Shown here: piece by piece, positions 55,815 to 64,000 of the stretch
Layout of the letters: each line of letters begins with the position of its first letter
Numbering within the stretch: position 1 is the stretch's first letter
Assembly: GCA_900466475.1 (NCBI GenBank)
Contig: UBMI01000004.1
Location: forward strand, 62,001-126,000
Length of the DNA stretch: 64,000 nucleotides
Reading direction: 5' to 3'
DNA from: Hyphomicrobiales bacterium
GTDB lineage: Bacteria; Pseudomonadota; Alphaproteobacteria; Rhizobiales; Rhizobiaceae
Position numbers and translations under genes: made by a program
Notes under the pieces: model-generated
The model's database searches: none
Told to the model about the DNA's origin: nothing
What the model saw: the letters and a program-made list of their open reading frames with translations, nothing else

Positions 55815-56558
55815 TTATTGCTGCACGGCGATCGCGGCGGCCTCTTCGGCGACATGCAGACCGCATTCGCGCTTTTCGTCCTGCTCCCACCACCAGCGGC
55901 CGGCACGTTCAGGCTCGCCGGGCTTGATGGCGCGGGTGCAGGGCTCGCAGCCGATCGAGGGGTAGCCGCGGGCATGCAGGGGGTTTACCGGCACGCTGTT
56001 ATCGGCGACGAAGGACTTGATCTTCTCGATGTCCCAGTCGGCGAGCGGGTTGACCTTCAGCAGATGACGCTCGGCGTCATATTCAGCAAAGGGCGTCTCG
56101 GCGCGGTTGGCCGACTGGCCGCGGCGCAGGCCGGTGATCCAGATCGTGGCGCCTGCCAGCGCCCGCGCAAGCGGCTTCAGCTTGCGCACGCCACAACAGG
56201 CATGCCTGGCTTCGACGCTCTCGTAGAAACCGTTCATGCCGTATTTTGCCGCATAGGCGTCGATATCTGCCTGCTCCGGTTCGTAGCGGGTTATGTGGAT
56301 GTCGTACTGGCTCTCGGTCTCGTCGATCAGCGCAAGCGTTTCGGGAAAAAGCCGGCCTGTCTGCAGGGTAACGACGTCGATCGGCAGGCGATGCGTGCCG
56401 ATCTCGGCCGATATGACCTGGTCCTCGATGCCGAGCGAGGTGGTGAAGACCACACGCCCGCCAAGGCCGGCGACGAACGAAAGCCGGCCGGCAAGGTCGA
56501 GACCCGAAAGCTTGTCAGCCAAAGCCTCGGCTTCTTCGATCGGATTGATAACAGTCAT
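55815..56558 (-). CDS. cysH: Thioredoxin-dependent APS reductase
   Basis: Reduces adenylylsulfate to sulfite. 247 residues with PP-loop-like [11 protein letters not shown] and [13 protein letters not shown]. Cysteines: C121-C122 (HACCGVRK), C204 and C207 (GCEPCTR), and the catalytic C232 (RECGLH). The CC...CxxC set is the 4Fe-4S site that marks APS reductases as opposed to PAPS reductases. This agrees with the CysD/CysN without CysC: no PAPS is needed here. First gene of cysHDN. Confidence 0.95.
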   Translation of the reverse strand: MTVINPIEEAEALADKLSGLDLAGRLSFVAGLGGRVVFTTSLGIEDQVISAEIGTHRLPIDVVTLQTGRLFPETLALIDETESQYDIHITRYEPEQADIDAYAAKYGMNGFYESVEARHACCGVRKLKPLARALAGATIWITGLRRGQSANRAETPFAEYDAERHLLKVNPLADWDIEKIKSFVADNSVPVNPLHARGYPSIGCEPCTRAIKPGEPERAGRWWWEQDEKRECGLHVAEEAAAIAVQQ

Positions 56559-56977
56559 GGGGGATCCTGTCCTTGATATTGGCCGGAGTATCGCAGCTCA
56601 AAGATGGATCGGACAGAAAAAGGGATTTCGAAAGGACTGCTTAGCGGAGCAAATATCTCTCCCATCCTGCCGCAATGCAGAAAAGCAGCCGCAGGCGCAG
56701 AAATCGCACCTCGAACTTAATGTCTATAGAAATAGTAGTGTTACACGGCGCCTGTCAATTGGAAATCTGAATTGATGGCACGGATGATGAAAATTTCCCT
56801 CTTTTGTAATAGATTACCAGCTGTTGGCCGAGGGTAAAAAACAGGGCCAAAATACTTGTCTCTCAAGGCTTTTTCCAGCGCGTTCAAATTCCGTTCATGC
56901 TGGCCGTGCAATAGAGGCAATTAGCTTTTTTCGCGATGTCGGATTCGACACCGCCCTGTGTGTGTCGACGGTCCGAG
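56559..56977. promoter_or_regulatory. Divergent control region of cysHDN and the Rrf2 gene
   Basis: 419 bp without a coding ORF. AT-rich section around 56715-56820. An inverted repeat TCAATT (56755-56760) / AATTGA (56770-56775) with a 9-bp spacer lies roughly midway, a candidate operator for the divergent Rrf2-type regulator. Promoters are not assigned with confidence. Confidence 0.45.
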
Positions 56978-57424
56978 ATGATTACGCAAAAGGCAAAATA
57001 TGCGCTGCGGGCGCTCACGGTTCTGGCGGAAGCTGCGGCCGACGAACCGGTCATGATTTCCGACATTGCTGTGCAGCAAAAGATCCCGAAGAAGTTTCTC
57101 GAACAGATCCTGCTCGACCTCAAACACCACGGCATCGTCGTCAGCCGCCGCGGCAAGCAGGGCGGGTACCTGCTGTTGAAGCCGGCCCACAGCATCACCT
57201 TCGGCGAGATCCTGCGCATCATCGATGGCCCGATCGCCCCGCTGCCCTGCCTGTCGATCACCGCTTACCGCAAGTGCGATGATTGCGAAGGCGAGCAAAC
57301 CTGCCAAATTCGCCACGTCTTCGCCAAGGTGGCGGATGCCACACGCAAGGTGCTGTTCTCCACGACGATCGCCGATGCCGTCGGTACCAAGCGCGGCGCG
57401 GAAGTCACCCGACTACTTGCCTGA
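56978..57424 (+). CDS. Rrf2-family transcriptional regulator
   Basis: 148 residues from ATG 56978 (MITQKAKYAL), a typical Rrf2 N-terminus with winged helix (EPVMISDIAVQQKIPKKFLE, then LLDLKHHGIVVSRRGKQGGY). The C-terminal loop has cysteines at CLSITAYRKCDDCEGEQTC, a possible iron-sulfur or metal site. In the family, Rrf2 proteins near cys genes (CysR/CymR-like) sense sulfur status; here that is inferred from its divergence from cysHDN. A longer frame upstream is not supported. Confidence 0.85.
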   Translation: MITQKAKYALRALTVLAEAAADEPVMISDIAVQQKIPKKFLEQILLDLKHHGIVVSRRGKQGGYLLLKPAHSITFGEILRIIDGPIAPLPCLSITAYRKCDDCEGEQTCQIRHVFAKVADATRKVLFSTTIADAVGTKRGAEVTRLLA

Positions 57425-57514
57425 TCTCCTCTCACCGGCCTTCAAGATTCGGTGAGTGACCTTTCCATCTGCCTGACATGCTCCACCTGCCCGTGCATTC
57501 GGGTAGGGAGAAAT

Positions 57515-57904
57515 ATGATGTTTGCACTTTCGACAAAGAGAGCGCTGGCAGCCGTCCTGCTGTCGGCGACAGTCGCAACCGGTGCCGCGGCCCATCACGG
57601 CTGGTCGTGGGCGGAAGCCGATCAGATCGAGCTTCGCGGCACCATCCAGCAGATTTCAATGGGCGGGCCGCACCCGACGCTCGATGTCGCAACCGTTGAT
57701 GACGGCGTCTGGCGCGTCGAACTCGGCAATCCGCGCCAGACGGAGCGCGCGGGCTTCGTCGAAGGTGTCGCAAAGCCCGGCGATCAGGTCACAGCGCTCG
57801 GAAACCGCTCACAGGACCGCACCGAGAAGCGGATGAAGGCGGTGCGCATCACTGTCGGTGAAAAGCGCTACGATATCTATCCGGAACGCATCCAGACGAA
57901 CTGA
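57515..57904 (+). CDS. DUF6152-like exported protein
   Basis: 129 residues with a signal peptide (FALSTKRALAAVLLSATVAT, cleavage near GAAA-HH). The mature N-terminus begins HHGWSWAEADQIELRGTIQQ, a histidine-led, OB-like beta-barrel pattern of the DUF6152 family. It may bind a metal via the leading HH. AGGGAG lies 5-8 nt before the ATGs at 57515 and 57518. It is cotranscribed with the following membrane protein. Confidence 0.75.
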   Translation: MMFALSTKRALAAVLLSATVATGAAAHHGWSWAEADQIELRGTIQQISMGGPHPTLDVATVDDGVWRVELGNPRQTERAGFVEGVAKPGDQVTALGNRSQDRTEKRMKAVRITVGEKRYDIYPERIQTN

Positions 57905-57913
57905 CGCCTCGTC

Positions 57914-58384
57914 ATGGAGCTTCTCGAATGGCTGGCTGCCACCACGCTTGCGGTCGAGCTTCGCCGCTCCGCAACGCTCTATATGTTCGTCAATGCCGCC
58001 CATATCTTGGCGATCGGCCTCCTGGTAGGCGCCATCCTGCCGCTTGATCTCAGGCTCGCCGGTTTCTTTGGCAAGGTGCCTGTGGAGGTCGTTGCGCCAT
58101 TCCTGTCCCGCTCGGCCGGTGTCGGCCTCGCCCTGGCGCTGCTCACCGGCTTCTGTCTCTTTAGCGTTCGTCCGATCGAATATGCCGCCAATCCTGCCTT
58201 TCTTGCCAAGCTGGGGCTGATCGCTTTCGGCTTTCTGAATGTGCTGGCAGTACATGCCGGGCGGGCTTGGCGAACCGCAGTCACGATCGGCATTATCCGC
58301 CCCGTTGTGCGGTTCTCCGCAACTCTCTCGGCGATCATATGGGTCGCAGCCGTCATAGCCGGAAGGTGGATCGGTTTTCTCTGA
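57914..58384 (+). CDS. Four-helix membrane protein (DUF2214/DUF6644-like)
   Basis: 156 residues with four predicted helices; basic loops; HILAIGLLVGAILPLDLRLAG is the recognisable part, like DUF2214/DUF6644 proteins that often follow a DUF6152 gene. Nine bp after that gene. A role in metal or redox membrane chemistry is possible because of the pairing and one His in the first helix, but unproved. Confidence 0.75.
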   Translation: MELLEWLAATTLAVELRRSATLYMFVNAAHILAIGLLVGAILPLDLRLAGFFGKVPVEVVAPFLSRSAGVGLALALLTGFCLFSVRPIEYAANPAFLAKLGLIAFGFLNVLAVHAGRAWRTAVTIGIIRPVVRFSATLSAIIWVAAVIAGRWIGFL

Positions 58385-58389
58385 GCTAA

Positions 58390-58995
58390 TCACCCGTCTG
58401 ATGTTGCCGGGCCGCGTCCACGCACGAATTGCAACGTTGTTTCGGCGACCCGCTGGCCGAGATGGCGAGCGGTCGCGAGGTCCGCTTCGGGCGGCACGAT
58501 GTCAGCGCCTTCGTCGACATTCGATTGCGCGGCTGCACCGAGCCAGAAGCCCAGCCGGTTGAGCTCCTCGTTGGAGCCGAAGGAGGAATTGTTGGCTGGC
58601 GGCAAGTCGAGATTGATCCAATGCATGCCGTGTTGGGCGGCAAACAGCGCGATCTGCATCAGGGTGGCGAGCTTGTCGCCCGCCTGAGAACCCGAATTGG
58701 TGAAACCGGCCGCAATCTTGTCCTTCCAGCGATACCCGGCCGCCATGACCGCGTGCGAACTTGCCTCCTGAAAGGACTTGAATGCGGCAGAGGGTCCGGC
58801 GACATAGGTCGGCGCGCCGAAGATGATCGCCTCCGCTGCGGCAAGATCATCCCAACGGTTCGGCGCTTCCTCCACTGTCAGCAGCAGACCGCTGACGGCA
58901 GCGACCCGGTCGATACCCGCCTTTACCGCTTCTGCCTGGCGCGCCGTATGGCCGTAGCCGCTGTGATAGACGATGGCGATACGTGTCTCTGTCAT
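58390..58995 (-). CDS. Flavodoxin-like NAD(P)H:quinone oxidoreductase-type protein
   Basis: 201 residues, flavodoxin fold with FMN-binding YHSGYGHTARQAEAV (residues 10-24) and APTYVAGPSAAFKSFQEAS. Similar to WrbA-type and 'flavodoxin family' quinone or chromate reductases. Its upstream region includes a perfect 16-bp palindrome (CCGCAGTCGACTGCGG, 59034-59049). It sits right beside the ECF41 sigma factor and is a candidate member of its regulon, though no ECF41 box is seen directly before it. Confidence 0.87.
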   Translation of the reverse strand: MTETRIAIVYHSGYGHTARQAEAVKAGIDRVAAVSGLLLTVEEAPNRWDDLAAAEAIIFGAPTYVAGPSAAFKSFQEASSHAVMAAGYRWKDKIAAGFTNSGSQAGDKLATLMQIALFAAQHGMHWINLDLPPANNSSFGSNEELNRLGFWLGAAAQSNVDEGADIVPPEADLATARHLGQRVAETTLQFVRGRGPATSDG

Positions 58996-59086
58996 GGGGC
59001 GATCTCCTCTGATGTGAAAACGGGTGCCTGCCTCCGCAGTCGACTGCGGATGGTGTGAAATGGGCAGATTGTGAGCGTGATGCGCC

Positions 59087-60010
59087 CTAGTGCAGGGCGT
59101 TCTGTTCCAGATGCGCGAGCTTCTCGGGATTGCGCGTCACATAGATCGCGGTAATCCTCTCACCCTCGATCTGAAGGGCTGTGGTCTGCAGCCAGCCGTC
59201 TTCCTCGATGCTGACAAAGCCCGGCAATCCGTTGATCAAGCCGTAGTGCAGCAGTTGCGACATATGCGCGGTGAAGATCGGTGCCAGCGCGACAAAAAGC
59301 CTTGTCACCTTGTCGCGACCGATGATCGGCTTCCGCGGCGCCACTGCCTTGCCGCCACCGTCCGTATAGACGGTCGCATCCTCGGCAAGCAGCGCCTGCA
59401 ATTCCTGGATATTGCCGCTGCGCGATGCCGTGAAGAAGGCAGAGGCGATCTGCATTCCGTGCTCGGGCGGCAGGGCATAACGCGGCCGCGCGCTCCGGAC
59501 ATTGGCCCGTGCCCGGCTGGCAAGCTGGCGGCAGGTCGCCGGTTTGCGCCCAATCGTCGCTGCGATCTCTTCGAAACCGACTCCAAAGACATCATGCAGC
59601 ACGAAGACCGCGCGCTCGAGCGGCGAGAGCCGTTCCAGCGCCAGCATCAGCGGCAGCGTAACGTCGTCGACTTCCTCCTCGGCCGCGACCACGATAGGCT
59701 CCGGCAGCCACGGCCCGATATAGGTCTCACGCCGGCGCCGTGCCGATTTCAGCTGATCGAGGCAAAGCCGCGTCACGACCCGATGCAGGAAGGCGGCCGG
59801 CTCGCGGACACCGCTGCGATCGGCATCGAGCCACCGCAGGAAAGCCTCTTGCACAATGTCTTCCGCCTCTGCGACGGATCCTAGCATGCGATAGGCAACC
59901 CGCGTCAGCCGCGGGCGCAGCGGATTGAAAGCGGTAATCGCATCTCCCTCTGCCGCTGTCATCTGATCCAGCTTCGCCATTGCCGTCGCCATTTCCTTCA
60001 TCTTGTCCAT
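59087..60010 (-). CDS. ECF41-type RNA polymerase sigma factor
   Basis: About 307 residues. Sigma2 (RVAYRMLGSVAEAEDIVQEA), sigma4 (LERAVFVLHDVFGVGFEEIA) and, after that, a SnoaL/NTF2-like C-terminal extension with the ECF41 marks WLPEP, DGGGK (VYTDGGGKAVAPRKP) and RNPEKL near the end (YVTRNPEKLAHLEQ). In this group the C-terminal domain controls sigma activity instead of an anti-sigma factor. Start 60010 fits the promoter described next; starts further in are possible. It overlaps nothing and faces betA. Confidence 0.93.
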   Translation of the reverse strand: MDKMKEMATAMAKLDQMTAAEGDAITAFNPLRPRLTRVAYRMLGSVAEAEDIVQEAFLRWLDADRSGVREPAAFLHRVVTRLCLDQLKSARRRRETYIGPWLPEPIVVAAEEEVDDVTLPLMLALERLSPLERAVFVLHDVFGVGFEEIAATIGRKPATCRQLASRARANVRSARPRYALPPEHGMQIASAFFTASRSGNIQELQALLAEDATVYTDGGGKAVAPRKPIIGRDKVTRLFVALAPIFTAHMSQLLHYGLINGLPGFVSIEEDGWLQTTALQIEGERITAIYVTRNPEKLAHLEQNALH

Positions 60011-60022
60011 TCGAGAAGGCTG

Positions 60023-60049
60023 GACGAGATGAGGCAGCGATTTGTGACA
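60023..60049 (-). promoter_or_regulatory. ECF41-type promoter of the sigma factor gene
   Basis: On the minus strand TGTCACA (60049-60043), a 16-bp spacer, then CGTC (60026-60023): an exact match to the published ECF41 consensus TGTCACA-N16-CGTC, 12 bp before the ATG at 60010. Implies the sigma factor transcribes its own gene. Confidence 0.85.
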
Positions 60050-60073
60050 CACTGTCCAGTTTTTTGTGCAGCC

Positions 60074-61726
60074 TTACCGGTCGCTCACCGCCGCACGTGG
60101 ATTGATCCACGGTTCCTGATTGGAGCGGGCTATCAGCTGTTTGCCGAGAATATGGTCTGCGGCCTTCTCGCCCGTCATGATCGATGGACCATTCAGATTG
60201 CCATAGGTGACATGCGGGAAGATCGAGCTGTCTGCGACCCGCAGGCCATCGACGCCGATAACCCGCGTGTCGGGGTCGACCACCGCCATCGGATCGTTCT
60301 TCGCGCCCATCCGGCAGGTTCCGCAGGGGTGATAGGCGCTTTCAAGGTGTTCGCGCAGGAAGGCGTCGATCTCATCATCTGTCTGGACCTTCTCGCCCGG
60401 CTGGATTTCCGGGCCGCGATAGTGGTCGAAGGCCTTCTGGCCGAAGATTTCGCGGGTGAGGCGCACGCAGTGGCGGAATTTCTCCCAGTCTTCGGCATGG
60501 CTCATATAATTGAAGCGCAGCACCGGATCCGCCTTCGGATCGGCCGAGCGCAGCGTGACATTGCCCCGTGACTTGGAAAGATTGTAGCCGACATGCACCT
60601 GGAAGCCGTGCGTATTGGCAGCCGCCTTGCCGTCATAGCTGATGGCGACCGGCAGGAAATGATACTGGATATCCGGTTGCTTCAGCCCCGGTGCGGAACG
60701 CAGGAAGGCGCAGGCTTCGAACTGGTTGGATGCGCCGAGGCCGCCCTTGGAAAGCAGCCATTGCGCGCCGGCGACACCCTGCCAGAACCACGGCAGCCAG
60801 GAATAGAGCGACACCGGCTTCGTCGAGATCTGCTGGAAATAGAATTCCATATGGTCCTGCAGATTGGCGCCGACGCCCGGCCGGTCGACCTTTACCTCGA
60901 TGCCCATGTCCTGCAGATGGCCACCGGGTCCGATGCCTGACAGCATCAACAGCTTCGGAGAGTTGAAGGAGGAAGCCGAGACGATCACCTCGCGATTGGC
61001 CTTGACGATCTCGGTTGCACCGCCGCGTTCGATCTCCACGCCTGTGGCGCGGCCGTTCTCGATGATGATCCTGTGCGCAAAACCCTTGACGAGCTCAACG
61101 TTCGGCCGCTTCAGCGCTGGCTTCAGATAGGCGCTTGCCGCCGACCAGCGCCGGCCGCGATGGATGGTCTGTTCCATCAGCCCGAAGCCTTCCTGCTTCG
61201 AGCCGTTATAGTCCTCGGTCGTCTCGAAACCAGCCTGTTTGCCGGCATCGATGAAGGCGTGAAACAGTGGGTTTTTCAGCACGCCGCGCTGCACATGCAG
61301 CGGCCCGTCAGTGCCGCGCCAGCCTTCTTCTCCGCCGTGCGAATGCTCCATGCGCTTGAAATAGGGCAGCACATCCGCATAGGCCCAGCCGTTGGCGCCG
61401 AGCTCTTCCCATCGGTTGTAGTCTTCCGCATGGCCGCGTACATAGACCATGCCGTTGATGGAGGAGGAGCCGCCGATCACCTTGCCGCGCGGGGCTGTAA
61501 TGCGCCGGTTGTTGAGGTTCGGCTCGGGCTCGGAAAGATAACCCCAATTATAGCGCTTCATGCTCATCGGCCAGGCAAGAGCGGCCGGCATCTGGATAAA
61601 CGGCCCGAAATCCGAGCCGCCAGCCTCGATGACGATGACCGTGTTCTTGCCGTCTTCCGAAAGCCGGTAGGCAAGCGCCGAGCCTGCCGAGCCGGAGCCG
61701 ACGATGACGAAATCTGCCTGTTGCAT
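60074..61726 (-). CDS. betA: Choline dehydrogenase
   Basis: Oxidises choline to betaine aldehyde. 550 residues, GMC FAD oxidoreductase: N-terminal FAD site [16 protein letters not shown] (about 9-24), [20 protein letters not shown], active-site His region CGTCRMG ([15 protein letters not shown]) and a C-terminal [13 protein letters not shown] and [12 protein letters not shown]. Start at [10 protein letters not shown] (61726). Downstream of betB in the operon (52-bp gap). Confidence 0.97.
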   Translation of the reverse strand: MQQADFVIVGSGSAGSALAYRLSEDGKNTVIVIEAGGSDFGPFIQMPAALAWPMSMKRYNWGYLSEPEPNLNNRRITAPRGKVIGGSSSINGMVYVRGHAEDYNRWEELGANGWAYADVLPYFKRMEHSHGGEEGWRGTDGPLHVQRGVLKNPLFHAFIDAGKQAGFETTEDYNGSKQEGFGLMEQTIHRGRRWSAASAYLKPALKRPNVELVKGFAHRIIIENGRATGVEIERGGATEIVKANREVIVSASSFNSPKLLMLSGIGPGGHLQDMGIEVKVDRPGVGANLQDHMEFYFQQISTKPVSLYSWLPWFWQGVAGAQWLLSKGGLGASNQFEACAFLRSAPGLKQPDIQYHFLPVAISYDGKAAANTHGFQVHVGYNLSKSRGNVTLRSADPKADPVLRFNYMSHAEDWEKFRHCVRLTREIFGQKAFDHYRGPEIQPGEKVQTDDEIDAFLREHLESAYHPCGTCRMGAKNDPMAVVDPDTRVIGVDGLRVADSSIFPHVTYGNLNGPSIMTGEKAADHILGKQLIARSNQEPWINPRAAVSDR

Positions 61727-61778
61727 GCTGTTCCCTTTGGATTGTCGTGTGCAACGGATGCGTCGATTTTGGATGGGC

Positions 61779-63242
61779 TCAGTAGGGTGAGACGACTGGC
61801 CCCATGCCGACATAAACCGTCTTCAGCTCGCTATAATGTTCGAGTGCTGCCAGCGAATTCTCGCGCCCGAAGCCCGATTGCTTCGATCCCCCGAACGGAA
61901 TTTCCACCGGGCAAAGATTGTATGTGTTGATCCAGAGCGTGCCGGCTTCCAGCTGATCGACGACGCGGTGCGCGCGGGTCAGATCGGCAGTGAAGACGCC
62001 GCCGGAAAGGCCGAATTCCGTCGTGTTGGCGCGCTTGATCACCTCCGCCTCGTCGTCGAAATCGAGAACGCACATGACTGGGCCGAAGATTTCTTCGCGG
62101 GCAATCGTCATGCCATCGGTCACATCGGCAAAGACGGTTGGCTGCACATAGTAGCCTTCGCCGGTCACGTGATTGGGAATGCCACCGCCGGTCACCAGTG
62201 TCGCACCCTCCGCCTTGCCCTTTTCGATATAGGACAACACCTTTTCGCGCTGCGCCCAGGACACCATCGGGCCAAGCTGGCTGGCTTCGTCCATGGGGTC
62301 GCCGATGAGGATCGCCTCGGTGCGCGTCTTCAATCGCTTCAGGAACTCGCCCTTGATCTTCTTCTGCACGAAGACGCGCGTGCCGTTGGAGCAGACCTGG
62401 CCCGTCGAATAGAAATTGCCGAGCATCGCTCCGCCGACGGCGCTGTCTAGATCGGCGTCGTCGAAGACGATCAGCGGCGACTTGCCGCCGAGTTCCATCG
62501 TCACATGCTTGAGCTGGCCCGCAGCCGCAGCAGCTACCTTGCGCCCTGTTGGTACCGAGCCAGTCAGCGACACCTTGGCGACATCAGGGTGGTTGACGAG
62601 CAGCGGTCCGGTGTCCCTGTCGCCCTGGATGACGTTGTAAAGGCCCTTCGGAAGGCCGGCCTCATGCAGGATCTCGGCGATCTTGAGCGCACCGAGCGGC
62701 GTGGTTTCAGATGGCTTGAAGACCATGGCATTGCCGGCGACCAGTGCCGGCGCGCCCTTCCAGCAGGCGATCTGCTGCGGATAGTTCCAGGCGCCGATGC
62801 CGACGCAGACGCCGAGCGGCACGCGTTTCGTATAGGCAAAATCCTGGCCGAGCGGGATATGCGAGCCATTCAGGCCGGCGGGTGCCACACCGCCGAAGAA
62901 TTCGAAGGCATCGGCGCCCGAGGTCGGGTCGGCAACGATCGTTTCCTGTATCGGCTTGCCGGTATCCAGCGTTTCCAGCTCCGAAAGTTCGCGGTTGCGC
63001 TCGCGCATGATCTCGGCCGCGCGCTTCAGGATGCGCCCACGCGCCATCGGGCTCAGCGCCGCCCATTCCGGCTGCGCGCGCTTGGCGGCCGCAACCGCCT
63101 TTTCGACGATGGCGGGTGTTGCGGCATGGAGCCGGGCGATCACTTCGCCGGTTGCCGGATAGATGCTTTCGATGACGGTGCCGCCTTCATCCTCGACATA
63201 TTCCCCGTCGATGAAGTGCGATGCTTTCGGCTGGGCTTTCAT
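61779..63242 (-). CDS. betB: Betaine aldehyde dehydrogenase
   Basis: Makes glycine betaine from betaine aldehyde with NAD. 487 residues. Catalytic Cys in [14 protein letters not shown], the acid [19 protein letters not shown]-binding [12 protein letters not shown] and the oxyanion Asn in [11 protein letters not shown] 63242 overlaps the stop of betI by 4 bp, so betI-betB-betA are coupled. betC (choline sulfatase) is absent between them. Confidence 0.97.
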   Translation of the reverse strand: MKAQPKASHFIDGEYVEDEGGTVIESIYPATGEVIARLHAATPAIVEKAVAAAKRAQPEWAALSPMARGRILKRAAEIMRERNRELSELETLDTGKPIQETIVADPTSGADAFEFFGGVAPAGLNGSHIPLGQDFAYTKRVPLGVCVGIGAWNYPQQIACWKGAPALVAGNAMVFKPSETTPLGALKIAEILHEAGLPKGLYNVIQGDRDTGPLLVNHPDVAKVSLTGSVPTGRKVAAAAAGQLKHVTMELGGKSPLIVFDDADLDSAVGGAMLGNFYSTGQVCSNGTRVFVQKKIKGEFLKRLKTRTEAILIGDPMDEASQLGPMVSWAQREKVLSYIEKGKAEGATLVTGGGIPNHVTGEGYYVQPTVFADVTDGMTIAREEIFGPVMCVLDFDDEAEVIKRANTTEFGLSGGVFTADLTRAHRVVDQLEAGTLWINTYNLCPVEIPFGGSKQSGFGRENSLAALEHYSELKTVYVGMGPVVSPY

Positions 63243-63862
63243 GTCGCTGGTCCCTGGCTTGATGTTGCTTGGTTCATGCCCCCGATACGGGCGAGTTGTG
63301 TCGTGACATAATCCTCCGTCAGGGCGATCGAGGCTGTAATGCCGATCGGCGCCGATTTCAGACTTTGCCGAATATAGAGCCCGTCGATCATCGCGGCCGC
63401 GCCTTCGGCGATGCGTTCTGCGGCATCGGCAGGGCAGAGCGACCTCAGCGGTGCCAGCAGGTTGGAGCGCAGGCGCCGGGCATAGATGACGAGGAAACGC
63501 CGTGTCTCCTCGGATCGCTGGGCTTCGGCATAGAAAGCAAGCCAGGCGGCGATCGTCTGCGGCGCAAACTGGTCGGCCTGGAAGCTGACGCGGATAATGG
63601 CTGAGACCTTTTCGCGCGGTGTCGTTGCTTCTCTCAGCGCCGTCACCGCATCGTTGCGCAACTGGCGTAGAAGGAAGCGAACCGTCTCGATCAGCAATTG
63701 CTCCTTGCTGCCGAAATAATGATGTGCGAGCGCCGGCGAGACGCCGGCCCGCCGGGCGATATCAGACATGGTGACGGTGAGCGAGCCGTGATCGCCGATC
63801 ACTCGCAGTGCCGCATCCACAAGCGCCTTGCGGCGCACCGGTTCCATTCCAACCTTCGGCAA
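63239..63862 (-). CDS. betI: BetI choline-responsive TetR repressor
   Basis: 207 residues starting at a TTG ([20 protein letters not shown]), which matches the conserved BetI N-terminus; the longer frame to 63976 includes the operator and is not coding. Tet[24 protein letters not shown], then [13 protein letters not shown]. It represses the bet genes and is relieved by choline. Confidence 0.95.
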   Translation of the reverse strand: MPKVGMEPVRRKALVDAALRVIGDHGSLTVTMSDIARRAGVSPALAHHYFGSKEQLLIETVRFLLRQLRNDAVTALREATTPREKVSAIIRVSFQADQFAPQTIAAWLAFYAEAQRSEETRRFLVIYARRLRSNLLAPLRSLCPADAAERIAEGAAAMIDGLYIRQSLKSAPIGITASIALTEDYVTTQLARIGGMNQATSSQGPAT

Positions 63863-63896
63863 GCCAATTTCTCCCCAGAATATAAGCAACGTATTT

Positions 63897-63916
63897 TTGA
63901 TTGACTGATCAATCAA
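63897..63916. promoter_or_regulatory. BetI operator
   Basis: TTGATTGA-CTGA-TCAATCAA, 20-bp perfect palindrome in an AT-rich stretch, 35-54 bp upstream of the betI TTG. BetI of enterobacteria binds a TTGATTG-type palindrome, so this is likely the self-operator. A strong AGGAGG at 63990-63995 just before the window end suggests a plus-strand gene starting just beyond it. Confidence 0.8.
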
Positions 63917-64000
63917 TAAAAATCTTTCGCCAGATTGATCTCGCTCATCTCTTTCCGTGTAAAATTGTTGCAGCATATCTCCGGCAATCAGGAGGTGCGC

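Noticed and set aside
54562..55965. A 467-residue open frame on the plus strand over cysN-cysD-cysH
   Set aside because: Antisense shadow of three unmistakable genes.
59034..59049. 16-bp palindrome CCGCAGTCGACTGCGG upstream of the flavodoxin gene as an operator
   Set aside because: No regulator is tied to it and GC-rich palindromes of this size can occur by chance; only mentioned with the gene.

Overview
The window is chromosomal DNA of a Rhizobiaceae alphaproteobacterium, most likely Rhizobium or a close relative. The evidence is high GC, the CcrM-type GANTC methyltransferase, the cta/surf1/ispH/thrB/rnhA gene string, an APS-type cysH with cysDN, a betI-betB-betA locus, ppdK, and a tRNA promoter of the rhizobial CTTGAC/CTATAT type. 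No insertion sequence, prophage, rRNA operon or CRISPR array is visible. Most of it is core genome, with small regulatory cassettes between housekeeping genes.

Layout. 1-6.7 kb: cytochrome c oxidase assembly and subunit genes (ctaB, coxF, ctaG, ctaE, DUF983, surf1), then ispH, thrB and rnhA; one opposite-strand P-loop kinase-like gene interrupts the string. 6.7-10.3 kb: a zinc metallopeptidase-like protein, CsbD, YqgE, a DsbD N-domain protein and a peroxiredoxin. 10.4-13.1 kb: a zinc ABC importer led by paired Zur-like palindromes and a 43-residue membrane peptide. 13.1-19.8 kb (minus strand): a Dabb protein, an EAL phosphodiesterase, a GNAT acetyltransferase, an M16 peptidase and thrC. 20-24 kb: a lipoprotein, a HAD phosphatase, a GntR/FCD regulator, and an ArsR regulator divergent from two small ABM-fold proteins. 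24-32.5 kb: ccrM, mutY, dciA, a DsbA-like protein and smc, all genome-maintenance or export functions. 32.5-40 kb: a candidate small RNA, ppdK, several small proteins, DUF1499, and a cupin/MBL/DCC operon.

40-46.6 kb: tRNA-Gln, then a TetR regulator divergent from a PspA-like coiled coil, a YiaA-like membrane protein and a trifunctional LplT-PlsC-acyl-ACP synthetase. Three identical-pattern palindromes lie between them. This looks like an envelope or phospholipid maintenance unit. A lipoprotein gene and tRNA-Pro follow. 46.6-53.3 kb: a YghU-like GST, a GNAT, a MocR regulator, a DegP protease and a LacI regulator. 53.3-57.4 kb: sulfate assimilation (cysH-cysD-cysN) divergent from an Rrf2 regulator. 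57.5-60 kb: a DUF6152/membrane protein pair, a flavodoxin-like protein and an ECF41 sigma factor with a textbook ECF41 promoter in front of its own gene. 60-64 kb: glycine betaine synthesis from choline (betA, betB, betI) without betC, with a betI operator at the window edge.

The observations most worth following are the small peptide and paired palindromes before the zinc transporter, the TetR/PspA/YiaA/acyltransferase unit with its operators and a 13-bp-arm inverted repeat, the ECF41 autoregulatory promoter, and the candidate small RNA between smc and ppdK.
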